A stretch of 64,000 nucleotides of DNA from Chiridota heheva (Eukaryota; Echinodermata; Holothuroidea; Apodida; Chiridotidae). The notes beneath the pieces were generated by a model that searched no databases, was not told the DNA's origin, and saw only the letters and a program-made list of their open reading frames with translations. The position numbers were made by a program, and so were the translations under genes. Shown piece after piece: positions 38,001-53,000 of the stretch (positions are counted from its first letter, which is position 1; every line of letters begins with the position of its first letter). The stretch covers positions 824,501-888,500 of the forward strand of contig JAIGNY010001798.1 of assembly GCA_020152595.1 (NCBI GenBank), given 5' to 3'.

Positions 38001-41000
38001 GAATGAAGAATCCTTATAGATATGGACTGTATTGAAGCAATGAGGAATGAAGAATCTTTATAGACATGGACTGTATTAAAGCAATGAGGAATGAAGAATC
38101 TTTATAGACATGGACAGTATTGAAGCAATGAGGAATGAAGAAATGACATGGAATGAAGAATCTTTATAGACATGGACTGTATTGAAGCAATGAGGAATGA
38201 AGAATCTTTATAGACATGGACTGTATTGAAGCAATGAGGAATGAAGAATCTTTATAGACATGGACAGTATTGAAGCAATGAGGAATGAAGAATCCTTATA
38301 GATATGGACAGTATTGAAGCAATGAGGAATGAAGAATCTTTATAGACATGGACTGTATGGAAGCAATGAGGAATGAAGAATCTTTATAGACATGGACTGT
38401 ATTGAAGCAATGAGGAATGAAGAATCCTTATAGATATGGACAGTATTGAAGCAATGAGGAATGAAGAATCCTTATAGATATGGACAGTATTAAAGCAATG
38501 AGGAATGAAGAATCTTCATAGACATGGACTGTATTGAAGCAATGAGGAATGAAGAATCCTTATAGATATGGACTGTATTGAAGCAATGAGGAATGAAGAA
38601 TCTTTATAGACATGGACTGTATTAAAGCAATGAGGAATGAAGAATCTTTATAGACATGGACAGTATTGAAGCAATGAGGAATGAAGAATCTTTATAGACA
38701 TGGACTGTATTGAAGCAATGAGGAATGAAGAATCTTTATAGACATGGACTGTATTGAAGCAATGAGGAATGAAGAATCTTTATAGACATGGACTGTATTG
38801 AAGCAATGAGGAATGAAGAATCTTTATAGACATGGACAGTATTGAAGCAATGAGGAATGAAGAATCCTTATAGATATGGACAGTATTGAAGCAATGAGGA
38901 ATGAAGAATCTTTATAGACATGGACTGTATGGAAGCAATGAGGAATGAAGAATCTTTATAGACATGGACTGTATTGAAGCAATGAGGAATGAAGAATCCT
39001 TATAGATATGGACTGTATGGAAGCAATGAGGAATGAAGAATCTTCATAGACATGGACTGTATGGAAGCAATGAGGAATGAAGAATCTTCATAGACATGGA
39101 CTGTATGGAAGCAATGAGGAATGAAGAATCTTTATAAACATGGACTGTATGGAAGCAATGAGGAATGAAGAATCTTTATAGACATGGACTGTATTGAAGC
39201 AATGAGGAATGAAGAATCTTTATAGACATGGACTGTATTGAAGCAATGAGGAATGAAGAATCCTTATATATATGGACTGTATTGAAGCAATGAGGAATGA
39301 AGAATCCTTATAGATATGGACAGTATTGAAGCAATGAGGAATGAAGAATCTTTATAAACATGGGCAGTATTGAAGCAATGAGGAATGAAGAATCTTTATA
39401 GACATAAGCAGTATTGAAGCAATGAGGAATGAAGAATCCTTATAGATATGGACTGTATTGAAGCAATGAGGAATGAAGAATCCTTATAGACATGGACTGT
39501 ATTGAAGCAATGAGGAATGAAGAATCTTTATAGACATGGACAGTATGGAAGCAATGAGGAATGAAGAATCTTTATAGATATGGACAGTATGGAAGTAATG
39601 AGGAATGAAGAATCTTTATAGACATGGACCGTATGGAAGCAATGAGGAATGAAGAATCTTTATAGATATGGACAGTATTGAAGCAATGAGGAATGAAGAA
39701 TCTTTATAGACATGGACTGTATTGAAGCAATGAGGAATGAAGAATCTTTATAGACATGGACAGTATTAAAGCAATGAGGAATGAAGAATCTTCATAGACA
39801 TGGACAGTATGGAAGCAATGAGGAATGAAGAATCTTTATAGACATGGACAGTATTAAAGCAATGAGGAATGAAGAATCTTTATAGACATGGACTGTATTA
39901 AAGCAATGAGGAATGAAGAATCTTTATAGACATGGACTGTATTAAAGCAATGAGGAATGAAGAATCTTTATAGACATGGACTGTATTAAAGCAATGAGGA
40001 ATGAAGAATCTTTATAGATATGGACAGTATTGAAGCAATGAGGAATGAAGAATCTTTATAGATATGGACTGTATTGAAGCAATGAGGAATGAAGAATCTT
40101 TATAGACATGGACTGTATTGAAGCAATGAGGAATGAAGAATCCTTATAGATATGGACTGTATTGAAGCAATGAGGAATGAAGAATCCTTATAGATATGGA
40201 CAGTATTGAAGCAATGAGGAATGAAGAATCCTTATAGATATGGACAGTATTGAAGCAATGAGGAATGAAGAATCTTTATAGACATGGGCAGTATTGAAGC
40301 AATGAGGAATGAAGAATCCTTATAGATATGGACTGTATTGAAGCAATGAGGAATCCTTATAGACATGGACTGTATTGAAGCAATGAGGAATGAAGAATCT
40401 TTATAGACATGGACAGTATGGAAGCAATGAAGAATAAAGAAGCTTTATAGATATGGACAGTATGGAAGCAATGAGGAATGAAGAATCCCTATAGATATGG
40501 ACAGTATTGAAGCAATGAGGAATGAAGAATCTTTATAGATATGGACAGTATTGAAGCAATGAGGAATGAAGAATCTTCATAGACTTGGACAGTATTAAAG
40601 CAATGAGGAATGAAGAACCCTTATAGACATGGACAGTATGAAAGCAATGAGGAATGAAGAATCTTTATAAACATGGACAGTATTGAAGCAATGAGGAATG
40701 AAGAATCCTTATAGACATGGACTGTATTGAAGCAATGAGGAATGAAGAATCTTTATAGACATGGACAGTATTAAAGCAATGAGGAATGAAGAATCTTCAT
40801 AGACATGGACAGTATTGAAGCAATGAGGAATGAAGAATCTTTATAGACATGGACAGTATTAAGGCAATGAGGAATGGAGAATCTTCATAGACATGGACAG
40901 TATGGAAGCAATGAGGAATGAAGAATCTTTATAGATATGGACTGTATGGAAGCAATGAGGAATGAAGAATCTTTATAGACATGGACAGTATTAAAGCAAT

Positions 41001-44000
41001 GAGGAATGAAGAATCTTTATAGACATGGACTGTATTGAAGCAATGAGGAATGAAGAATCTTTATAGACATGGACTGTATTAAAGCAATGAGGAATGAAGA
41101 ATCTTTATAGACATGGACTGTATTAAAGCAATGAGGAATGAAGAATCTTTATAGACATGGACTGTATGGAAGCAATGAGGAATGAAGAATCTTTATAGAC
41201 ATGGACAGTATTAAAGCAATGAGGAATGAAGAATCTTTATAGACATGGACAGTATTGAAGCAATGAGGAATGAAGAATCTTTATAGACATGGACAGTATT
41301 AAAGCAATGAGGAATGAAGAATCTTTATAGATATGGACTGTATGGAAGCAATGAGGAATGAAGAATCTTTATAGACATGGACAGTATTAAAGCAATGAGG
41401 AATGAAGAATCTTTATAGACATGGACTGTATTGAAGCAATGAGGAATGAAGAATCTTTATAGACATGGACTATATTAAAGCAATGAGGAATGAAGAATCT
41501 TTATAGACATGGACTGTATTAAAGCAATGAGGAATGACGAATCTTTATAGACATGGACTGTATTAAAGCAATGAGGAATGAAGAATCTTTATAGACATGG
41601 ACAGTATTGAAGCAATGAGGAATGAAGAATCTTCATAGACATGGACAGTATGGAAGCAATGAGGAATGAAGAATCTTTATAGATATGGACTGTATTGAAG
41701 CAATGAGGAATAGAGAATCTTCATAGACATGGACAGTATTGAAGCAATGAGGAATGAAGAATCTTTATAGACATGGACTGTATTGAAGCAATGAGGAATG
41801 AAGAATCTTTATAGACATGGGCAGTTTTGAAGCAATGAGGAATGAAGAATCCTTATAGATATGGACAGTATTGAAGCAATGAGGAATGAAGAATCTTTAT
41901 AGATATGGACAGTATTAAAGCAATGTAGAATGAAGAATCTTTATAGATATGGACTGTATGGAAGCAATGAGAAATGAAGAATCTTTATAGACATGGACTG
42001 TATTGAAGCAATGAGGAATGAAGAATCTTTATAGACATGGACTGTATTAAAGCAATGAGGAATGAAGAATCTTTATAGACATGGACAGTATTAAAGCAAT
42101 GAGGAATGAAGAATCTTTATAGACATGGACAGTATTAAAGCAATGAGGAATGAAGAATCTTTATAGACATGGACAGTATTAAAGCAATGAGGAATGAAGA
42201 ATCTTTATAGATATGGACAGTATTAAAGCAATGAGGAATGAAGAATCTTTATAGACATGGACAGTATTAAAGCAATGAGGAATGAAGAATCTTTATAGAC
42301 ATGGACAGTATTGAAGCAATGAGGAATGAAGAATCTTCATAGACATGGACAGTATGGAAGCAATGAGGAATGAAGAATCTTTATAGACATGGACTGTATT
42401 GAAGCAATGAGGAATGAAGAATCTTTATAGACATGGACTGTATTGAAGCAATGAGGAATGAAGAATCTTTATAGACATGGACTGTATTAAAGCAATGAGG
42501 AATGAAGAATCTTTATAGACATGGACAGTATTAAAGCAATGAGGAATGAAGAATCTTTATAGACATGGACAGTATTAAAGCAATGAGGAATGAAGAATCT
42601 TTATAGACATGGACAGTATTAAAGCAATGAGGAATGAAGAATCTTTATAGATATGGACAGTATTAAAGCAATGAGGAATGAAGAATCTTTATAGACATGG
42701 ACAGTATTAAAGCAATGAGGAATGAAGAATCTTTATAGACATGGACTGTATTAAAGCAATGAGGAATGAAGAATCTTTATAGATATGGACTGTATTAAAG
42801 CAATGAGGAATGAAGAATCTTTATAGACATGGACAGTATTGAAGCAATGAGGAATGAAGAATCTTCATAGACATGGACTGTGTTGAAGCAATGAGGAATG
42901 AAGAATCTTTATAGACATGGACTGTATTGAAGCAATGAGGAATGAAGAATCTTTATAGACATGGACTGTATTAAAGCAATGAGGAATGAAGAATCTTTAT
43001 AGACATGGACAGTATTAAAGCAATGAGGAATGAAGAATCTTTATAGACATGGACAGTATTAAAGCAATGAGGAATGAAGAATCTTTATAGACATGGACAG
43101 TATTAAAGCAATGAGGAATGAAGAATCTTTATAGATATGGACAGTATTAAAGCAATGAGGAATGAAGAATCTTTATAGACATGGACAGTATTAAAGCAAT
43201 GAGGAATGAAGAATCTTTATAGACATGGACTGTATTAAAGCAATGAGGAATGAAGAATCTTTATAGATATGGACTGTATTAAAGCAATGAGGAATGAAGA
43301 ATCTTTATAGACATGGACAGTATTGAAGCAATGAGGAATGAAGAATCTTCATAGACATGGACTGTGTTGAAGCAATGAGGAATGAAGAATCTTCATAGAC
43401 ATGGACAGTATTAAAGCAATGAGGAATGAAGAATCTTTATAGACATGGACAGTATTGAAGCAATGAGGAATGAAGAATCTTTATAGATATGGACAGTATT
43501 GAAGCAATGAGGAATGAAGAATCATCATAGATATGGACTGTATTGAAGCAATGAGGAATGAAGAATCCTTATAGACATGGACTGTATGGAAGCAATGAGG
43601 AATGAAGAATCCTTATAGATATGGACAGTATTGAAGCAATGAGGAATGAAGAATCTTTATAGACATGGACAGTATTAAAGCAATGAGGAATGAAGAATCT
43701 TTATAGACATGGACTGTATTGAAGCAATGAGGAATGAAGAATCTTCATAGACATGGACAGTATGGAAGCAATGAGGAATGAAGAATCCTTATAGATATGG
43801 ACAGTATTGAAGCAATGAGGAATGAAGAATCTTTATAGACATGGACAGTATTAAAGCAATGAGGAATGAAGAATCTTTATAGACATGGACTGTATGGAGG
43901 CAATGAGGAATGAAGAATCTTTATAGACATGGACAGTATTAAAGCAATGAGGAATGAAGAATCTTTATAGACATGGACAGTATTAAAGCAATGAGGAATG

Positions 44001-47000
44001 AAGAATCTTTATAGACATGGACAGTATTAAAGCAATGAGGAATGAAGAATCTTTATAGACATGGACAGTATTAAAGCAATGAGGAATGAAGAATCTTTAT
44101 AGACATGGACAGTATTAAAGCAATGAGGAATGAAGAATCTTTATAGACATGGACTGTATGGAAGCAATGAGGAATGAAGAATCTTTATAGACATGGACAG
44201 TATTAAAGCAATGAGGAATGAAGAATCTTTATAGACATGGACAGTATTAAAGCAATGAGGAATGAAGAATCTTTATAGACATGGACAGTATTAAAGCAAT
44301 GAGGAATGAAGAATCTTTATAGACATGGACAGTATTAAAGCAATGAGAAATGAAGAATCTTTATAGACATGGACTGTATTGAAGCAATGAGGAATGAAGA
44401 ATCTTTATAGACATGGACAGTATTGAAGCAATGAGGAATGAAGAATCTTAATAGATATGGACAGTATTGAAGCAATGAGGAATGAAGAATCTTTATAGAC
44501 ATGGACAGTATTAAAGCAATGAGGAATGAAGAATCTTTATAGACATGGACCGTATGGAAGCAATGAGGAATGAAGAATCTTTATAGATATGGACTGTATT
44601 GAAGCAATGAGGAATGAAGAATCTTTATAGACATGGACAGTATTAAAGCAATAAGGAATGAAGAATATTTATAGACATGGACTGTATTGAAGCAATGAGG
44701 ACTGAAGAATCTTTATAGACATGGACAGTATTAAAGCAATGAGGAATGAAGAATCTTTATAGATATGGACTGTATTGAAGCAATGAGGAATGAAGAATCT
44801 TTATAGACATGGACAGTATTAAAGCAATGAGGAATGAAGAATCTTTATAGACATGGACTGTATTAAAGCAATGAGGAATGAAGAATCTTTATAGACATGG
44901 ACAGTATTAAAGCAATGAGGAATGAAGAATCTTTATAGACATGGACTGTACAATGAGGAATGAAGAATTTATAGACATGGACTGTATTGAAGCAATGAGG
45001 AATGAAGAATCTTTATAGACATGGACAGTATTAAAGCAATGAGGAATGAAGAATCTTTATAGACATGGACAGTATTAAAGCAATGAGGAATGAAGAATCT
45101 TCATAGACATGGACTGTATTGAAGCAATGAGGAATGAAGAATCTTTATAGACATGGACAGTATTAAAGCAATGAGGAATGAAGAATCTTCATAGACTTGG
45201 ACAGTATTAAAGCAATGAGGAATGAAGAATCTTTATAGACATGGACAGTATTAAAGCAATGAGGAATGAAGAATCTTTATAGACATGGACAGTATTAAAG
45301 CAATAAGGAATGAAGAATCCTTATAGATATGTATTGAAGCAATGAGGAATGAAGAATCTTTATAGACATGGACTGTATTGAAGCAATGAGGAATGAAGAA
45401 TCTTTATAGACATGGACAGTATTAAAGCAATGAGGAATGAAGAATCTTTATAGACATGGACAGTATTAAAGCAATGAGGAATGAAGAATCTTGATAGACA
45501 TGGGCAGTATTGAAGCAATGAGGAATAAAGAATCTTTATAGACATGGACAGTATTAAAGCAATGAGGAATGAAGAATCTTTATAGACATGGACAGTATTG
45601 AAGCAATGAGGAATGAAGAATCTTTATAGATATGGACTGTATTAAAGCAATGAGGAATGAAGAATCTTTATAGACATGGACTGTATGGAAGCAATGAGGA
45701 ATGAAGAATCTTTATAGACATGGACAGTATGGAAGCAATGAGGAATGAAGAATCTTTATAGATATGGACTGTATTGAAGCAATGAGGAATGAAGAATCTT
45801 CATAGACATGGACAGTATTGAAGCAATAAATCAAATACAAAACTATCTACACCAGAAAAAAAATTCAATTCTCCTTATCAAATTAATTATTAATATCAAT
45901 TTTTATTTGTATAAAACCTGAAACCCACTTACCACAACCAATCTTGATAAGCCCATTGTGTTGGATGAATATGGTGTCTGTTGTAAGGTTCCCATGTATA
46001 ATAGGAGGATCACAGGAGTGTAGGTAACTAAACATGGGAAAAAGCAATGTTTCTTTACTTAAATCTTATGACAACTAACAAAAATATCTATGAAAATCAT
46101 TGAAATAATTGTTCACAAAACTACCCATTTATTTTCCCATTCAATTCATTAATGAAAATATGGAGATTTGTAATTTACTAGTTAAAAAGCTTTTACCAGA
46201 TACTTAACAAAATTTGAAATATGGTGGCTTTTTATCTCATCACCCACATATACATATATGTGGGGATGAGACCCACATATACATACATGTGGGATGAGAT
46301 ATTGTAGTTTCTCTGCTGTATAGGAAAGTAACTGCCTATACCTCCTACACTACATGGCCACCCCCTTGATATTAGGGTGGTTGGTGGGGCCCACCAAGGT
46401 TCTCCTATGATGACCTAATATTAGGGGTTAGGGGTCATAAGTTTTTGGAACGGGACAAAATTTGGTGATTTTTGCATCTGTCCATGTGTTTGTGTGTACA
46501 TATAACTCAAAAACTGTAATACACACATGAACCAAAATTGGTGGACGGGTACCCCTGGTGGGGAACGTTTGTCTCCAAGATTTTGGGGTACAAAGGACAA
46601 AGGTCAATTGAAACAAGTTTTCGCTGTATCTTCTGAAAAAATTACTTGATATCTTTACAAATTGCATAGGTGGGTAGGGTTTAACATTCTAACAAAAATT
46701 AACCAGAAAGAAAAGGTTTATAGTTCCAATGCTTTTTCATAAACTGACTGATTTGCAAGATTTGTATCAACTGTCATGTAATTGCATATCATAAATTATT
46801 TGTTCCAGGATATTTATTCATAAGCCACACCCACCGTGCAGATCAATAAACAATGTTGACAACATTAGCATTTCCACAATAATTAACAACATCATCAAAG
46901 CAAGTATGATGCAAAACGATTGCTCATCTATTCTATTTCAAGAATTTGTTGGCAAGCCCCACCCACTCATTAGCATTCATGACATATCACTACCACAACA

Positions 47001-50000
47001 TTAGAACATACGTACAGACCATGACCCATCTGTGTACAACATATAGCATAAATCTGATATATCGCTTATGGTGTTTACATCATTTCACACTTTTACATTA
47101 AGCCACACCTACCATGCATATCTATGACATCTGTTGATGACATATGCATGTACACAATAACCAACAAAATTATCATGCCCAATATGATGCAAAACAGACA
47201 TACAGTTGCTCATTTATCACCTTTTCAAAATTTTCACTTTAAGCCCGCCCACTTATTAATATGAATGAAATCACAACCACAAAAATCAGGCCATATCTGC
47301 AGACCATAGGCTATCTGTGTATCATATCCAGGTCAACTTTGGCATTTCTAGCATTTTGGGTGGTATTTCTTAGGTCTCTTTTGGTATTTCTGTTATTTCT
47401 CCAAAAAGAAATCCTCCCTTCCTCAAATTTGAATTCCTAGTGTGAAAGCTGCCCCCACCCACTATGTATATTAATAAAAATCAACGTTTTTACATCATGA
47501 ACATGTACACACCAGCTAAGATCAAAATTATACCAAACATGAAACAAACAGACATGTGGTTGTTAAAATATAAACATTTAAAGATTTTCAATTTAAGCCC
47601 CGCCTCACTCATTAATATGCATGACATCGTCATCAAAAATATAGGGCACATTAACAGACCATGGGCTATCTGTGTACCACATATTTCATTACTCCAATTT
47701 ACTGTTCTTGAAATACTGTCTTTACAACCTCTTTTCAGCAAAATCATATTAAGCCCCGCCCACTACGTATATTATTGAAATTCACGTTTTTACATCACAA
47801 ACATGTACACACCACCTAACATCATAATTATACCAAATATGAAACAAAAAAGACATGTGGTTGTTAAAATATGAACATTTCAAGATTTTTACATTGAGCC
47901 CTGCCTACTCATTAAAATGCATGACATCACCATCAAAAACAATATGGCACATCTACAGACCATGGGTTATCTGTGTACCACATATGACATGAATCCAGTG
48001 TGCCACCTATGACATGAATCCAGTGTACCGTTCTTGAGATATCGCATTTACGAGCTGGCCTTCACATAAAAACACACAAATACATACACCATCATAACCG
48101 TATAGGTTCCTGATGCTATTGCATTGGGACCAAAAACAAGAGAGCAATCCATGGAGTTGCTGATCTCATCACCTAAAGCATACAGTATACTGGGAGGGTC
48201 ATTATACTGTAGCTCTGTGACTTTTGATGAATTGCACTGCCCATGCAGCTAGAGTACAAACAGATGTTGAGACAGGCTTGGCTATCTTTCTTTAGGCATG
48301 TTGATGGATTGTACTGCAAATGGGAGTACAAACAGACCTTTGACTCCAGAGGCTACAGAGATACAAATTCATGTACCAAGATATACATACCCCTAAAATC
48401 ACATATTTGACCTCTGACCCTAATCACTGAAATAACTTGATTTTTTTTTAAATTTATCACACCCTACTGTATGACACCATCCATGCTCACGTCACACTTA
48501 CCATTCCATAACTAGAAAAAATGGTGAAAAAAAGTTAATAGCTCTGAGACCTTTTGACCCCAGAGTCTACAAGACACAAATTCATGTAAAGTATCAACGT
48601 AGGGTTGGTATAAATCTTGCACTTTCGGAATTTATAGTACAAAAATTGTACAAATTAGTACATAATTATACCACGTAAAATCTCACATCTTTGACCTCTG
48701 ACTCATATCACTGAAATGCACAAATTGATGTACCAAGGTGTCATAGTACAACATAGGGTTGGTATAGGTCTTATGCTTTTTTAGTTTAAGAATCCGCAAA
48801 ATTTTGCATAAAAAACACTTATTTGACCTTTGACTTTTTGACCTCCAATTATTTAAAATTCTGTTAGAGTGCTAAACCCTACCCACCTATGCAATTTGTA
48901 AAGATACCAAGCACTTGTGACTAAAGTACCCCAAAACCTTGGAGACAAAAGTTCCAGGCCAGGGGTACCCGTTTACCAATTTTGGTTCATGTGTGTATTA
49001 CATTTTTTGAGTTGTAGGTGACACAAAATTAATTGTTGCATATGCACCCATGCACACACACATACGGACAGATGCAAAAACCACCAAAGTTTGTCCCGTT
49101 CCAAAAACTTATGACCCCTAACCCCTAATATGAGGGTCATCATATGAAATGATGCTGGTGGGCCCCACCAGCTCCCCTAATATCAAGGGGGTGGCCATGT
49201 AGTGTAGGAGATATAGGCAGTTCTTTGCCTATACAGTAAAGTGACTAGATAACGATAATTGGAGGTCAAAGGTCATGTGAAATAAGTGCTTTTTATACAA
49301 AATTTTGCGCCATTTTAAACTCTAAAAGTACAAGACCTATACCAACCATATGTTGTACCATGATACCTTGGTACATGAATTTGTGTCCTGCACTCTAAGA
49401 TCAAAAGGTCAAAGAGTTATTGACAACTTTTCACCATGAAGTGTCATGACACCTGTAGCTTTGCTGTAGTTCATAATAGGCCCTGCAGTTCATCTTAGCT
49501 ATGATAAGCCCTGCAGTTCATCTTAGCTATGACAAGCCCTGCATTTCACCTTAGCTATGATAAGCCCTGCAGTTTATCTTAGCTATGATAAGCCCTGCAG
49601 TTTATCTTAGCTATGATAAGCCCTACAGTTCATCTTAGCTATGATAAGCCCTGCAGTTCATCTTAGCTATGATAAGCCCTGCAGTTCATCTTAGCCATAA
49701 GCCCTGCAGTTCATTTTAGCCATGATAAGCCATGCAATTCATTTTAGCCATGATAAGCCCTGCAGTTCATTTTAGTTATGATAAGCCCTGCAGTTCATCT
49801 AAACCATGATAAGCCCGGCAGTTTATCTTAGCCATGATAAGCCCTGCAGTTCATCTTAGCTATGATAAGCCCTGCAGTTCATCTTAGTTATGATAAGTCC
49901 TGCAGTTTATCTTAGCTATTATAAGCCCTGCAGTTCATCTTAGCTATAACAAGCCCTGCAGATCATTTAAGCTATGATAAGCCCTGCAGTTCATCTTAGC

Positions 50001-53000
50001 TATGATAATCCCTACAGTTCATCTTAGCTATGATAAGCCCTGCAGTTCATCTTAGTTATGATAAGCCCTGCAGATCATCTTAAGCCCTGCAGTTCATCTT
50101 AGTTATGATAAGCCCTGCAGTTTATCTTAGCTATTATAAGCCCTGCAGTTCATCTTAGCTATAACAAGCCCTGCAGTTCATCTTAGCTATGATAAGCCCT
50201 GCAGTTCATCTTATCTATGATAAGCTCTTCACTTCATCTTAGCTATGATAAGCCCTGCAGTTCATCTTAGCTATGATATGCCCTGCAGTTCCTCTTAGCT
50301 ATGATAAACCCTGCAGTTCATCTTAGCTATGATAAACCCTGCAGTTCATCTTAGCTATGATAAGCCCTGCAGCTGATCTTAGCTATGATAAGCCCTGCAG
50401 TTCATCTTAGCCATGATAAGCCCTACAGTTTATCTTAGCTATGATAAGCCCTGCAGTTCATCTTAGCTATGATAAGCCCTGCAGATCATCTTAGCTATAT
50501 AAGCCCTGCAGTTCATCTTAGCTATAACAAGCCCTGCAGATCATATAAGCTATGATAAGCCCTGCAGTTCATCTTAGCTATGATAATCCCTACAGTTCAT
50601 CTTAGCTATGATAAGCCCTGCAGTTCATCTTAGCTATGATAAGCCCTGCAGATCATCTTAAGCCCTGCAGTTCATCTTAGCTATGATAAGCCCTGCAATT
50701 CATCTTAGCTATGATAAGCACTACAGTTCCTCTTAGCTATGATAAGCCCTGCAGTTCATCTTAGCTATGATAAACCCGGCAGTTCATCTAAGCTATGATA
50801 AGCCCTGCAGTTCATCTTAGCTATAATAAGCCCTGCAAATCATCTTAAGCCCTGCAGTTCATCTTAGCTATAAGCCCTGCAGTTCATCTTAGCTATGATA
50901 AGCACTACAGTTCCTCTTAGCAATGATAAGCCCTGCAGTTCATCTAAGCTATGATAAGCCCTGCAGTTCATCTAAGCTATGATATGCCCTGCAGATCATC
51001 TTAGCTATGATAAGCCCTGCAGTTCATCTTAGCTATGATAAGCCCTACAGTTTATCTTAGCTATGATAAGCTCTGCAGTTCATCTTAGCTATGATAAGCC
51101 CTGCAGTTTATCTTAGCTATGTAATCAATTTTACACCCTTGCAATATTATCCACTTTTACACCCTTGCAATATTATCCACTTTTTTACATGAGATAAGTA
51201 TCATTAATTTAATGTAGATTTATTAACTGGTCAAAGGTCATACAGCCAGAGTGGTAAAATGATATGATGCGATTGACACTTGGATAAATGACTACCTATT
51301 TAGCATTCTATACATTCAGCACTAGACACAAGAAAGAAAATCACTTTACACAAGGCAAGGTTTTTCTCTGTCTGATAATAGAATTACAGATATTTTGCAT
51401 TCACCTCAAATTTCTACGGAGCATCATATCGTATTCTCATATAGCGCAATATCTCAATTTCAAGTCTCATTGCGGGCCAGTCAAATCCTTCAGGCTGCAG
51501 CTAGAGACAGCGCCTTAAACTTAACTGGACCGGGACGGGAAGTAAAATGAACATCGTGTTTTCATGTTTCTCTTTATCTAATTGAGTTCAGAGAACCAGG
51601 TAGGATGTTACTGTCGTACCATCAGAACCGATGGCTTAACGAATCCCCTGAAGGATGGTGAGCGTCACTCAATCATTGCCACCTCTCAACAGCTGAATAA
51701 GGAATAGGAGCTGCTGACGCAATGCTTCTGCTTTGATGTTCAGTATTTGCCAACATAGCTGTGGAAAGTTGATGGAGTCTTGAAGGAGGGAGCTCCAGCA
51801 TCTGTCCTGCGCTCCAGGCTACCTGATCTTATACAGAGTAACACCACAGCATCTGCCATGCGCTCCAAGCTACCTGATCTCATACAGAGTAACACCACAG
51901 CATCTGTCCTGTGCTCCAGGCTACCTGAACTCATACAGAGCAACACCACAGCATCTGCCATGTGCTCCAAGCTACCTGATCTCATACAGAGTAACACCAC
52001 AGCATCTGTCCTGCGCTCCAGGCTACCTGATCTCATACAGGGCAACACCACAGCATCTGTCCTGCGCTCCAGGCTACCTGATCTCATACAGAGCAACACC
52101 ACAGCATCCGTCCTGCGCTCCAGGCTACCTGATCTTATACAGAGCAACACCACAGCATCTGTCCTGCGCTCCAGGCTACCTGATCTCATACAGAGCAACA
52201 CCACAGCATCTGTCCTGCGCTCCAGGCTACCTGATCTCATACAGAGTAACACCACAGCATCTGTCCTGTGCTCCAAGCTACCTGATCTCATACAGAGTAA
52301 CACCACAGCATCTGTCCTGTGCTCCAAGCTACCTGATCTCATACAGAGCAACACCACAGCATCTGTCCTGTGCGCCAGGCTACCTGATCTCATACAGAGT
52401 AACACCACAGCATCTGTCCTGCGCTCTAAGCTACCTGATCTCATACAGAGTAACACCACAGTATCTGTCCTGTGCTCCAGGCTACCTGATCTCATACAGA
52501 GCAACACTACTGCATCTGTCCTGCACTCCAGGCTACCTGATCTCATAAAGAGCAACACCACAGCATCTGTCCTGCGCTCCAGGCTACCTGATCTCATACA
52601 GAGCAACACCACAGCATCTGTCCTGCGCTCCAGGCTACCTGATCTCATACAGAGCAACACCACAGCATCTGTCCTGCGTTCCAGGCTACCTGATCTCATA
52701 CAGAGCAACACCACAGCATCTGTCCTGCGCTCCAGGCTACCTGATCTCATACAGAGCAACACCACAGCATCTGTCCTGCGCTCCAGGCTACCTGATCTCA
52801 TACAGAGTAACACCACAGCATCTGTCCTGTGCTCCAAGCTACCTGATCTCATACAGAGCAACACCACAGCATCTGTCCTGCGCTCCAGGCTACCTGATCT
52901 CATACAGAGCAACACCACAGCATCTGTCCTGCGCTCCAGGCTACCTGATCTCATACAGAGTAACACCACAGCATCTGTCCTGTGCTCCAAGCTACCTGAT

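Noticed and set aside
49470..51124. CRISPR-like regular 28-bp repeats
   Set aside because: There are no unique spacers; units are head-to-tail, and the context is eukaryotic. The same applies to the 32-bp array at 6.8-7.7 kb.
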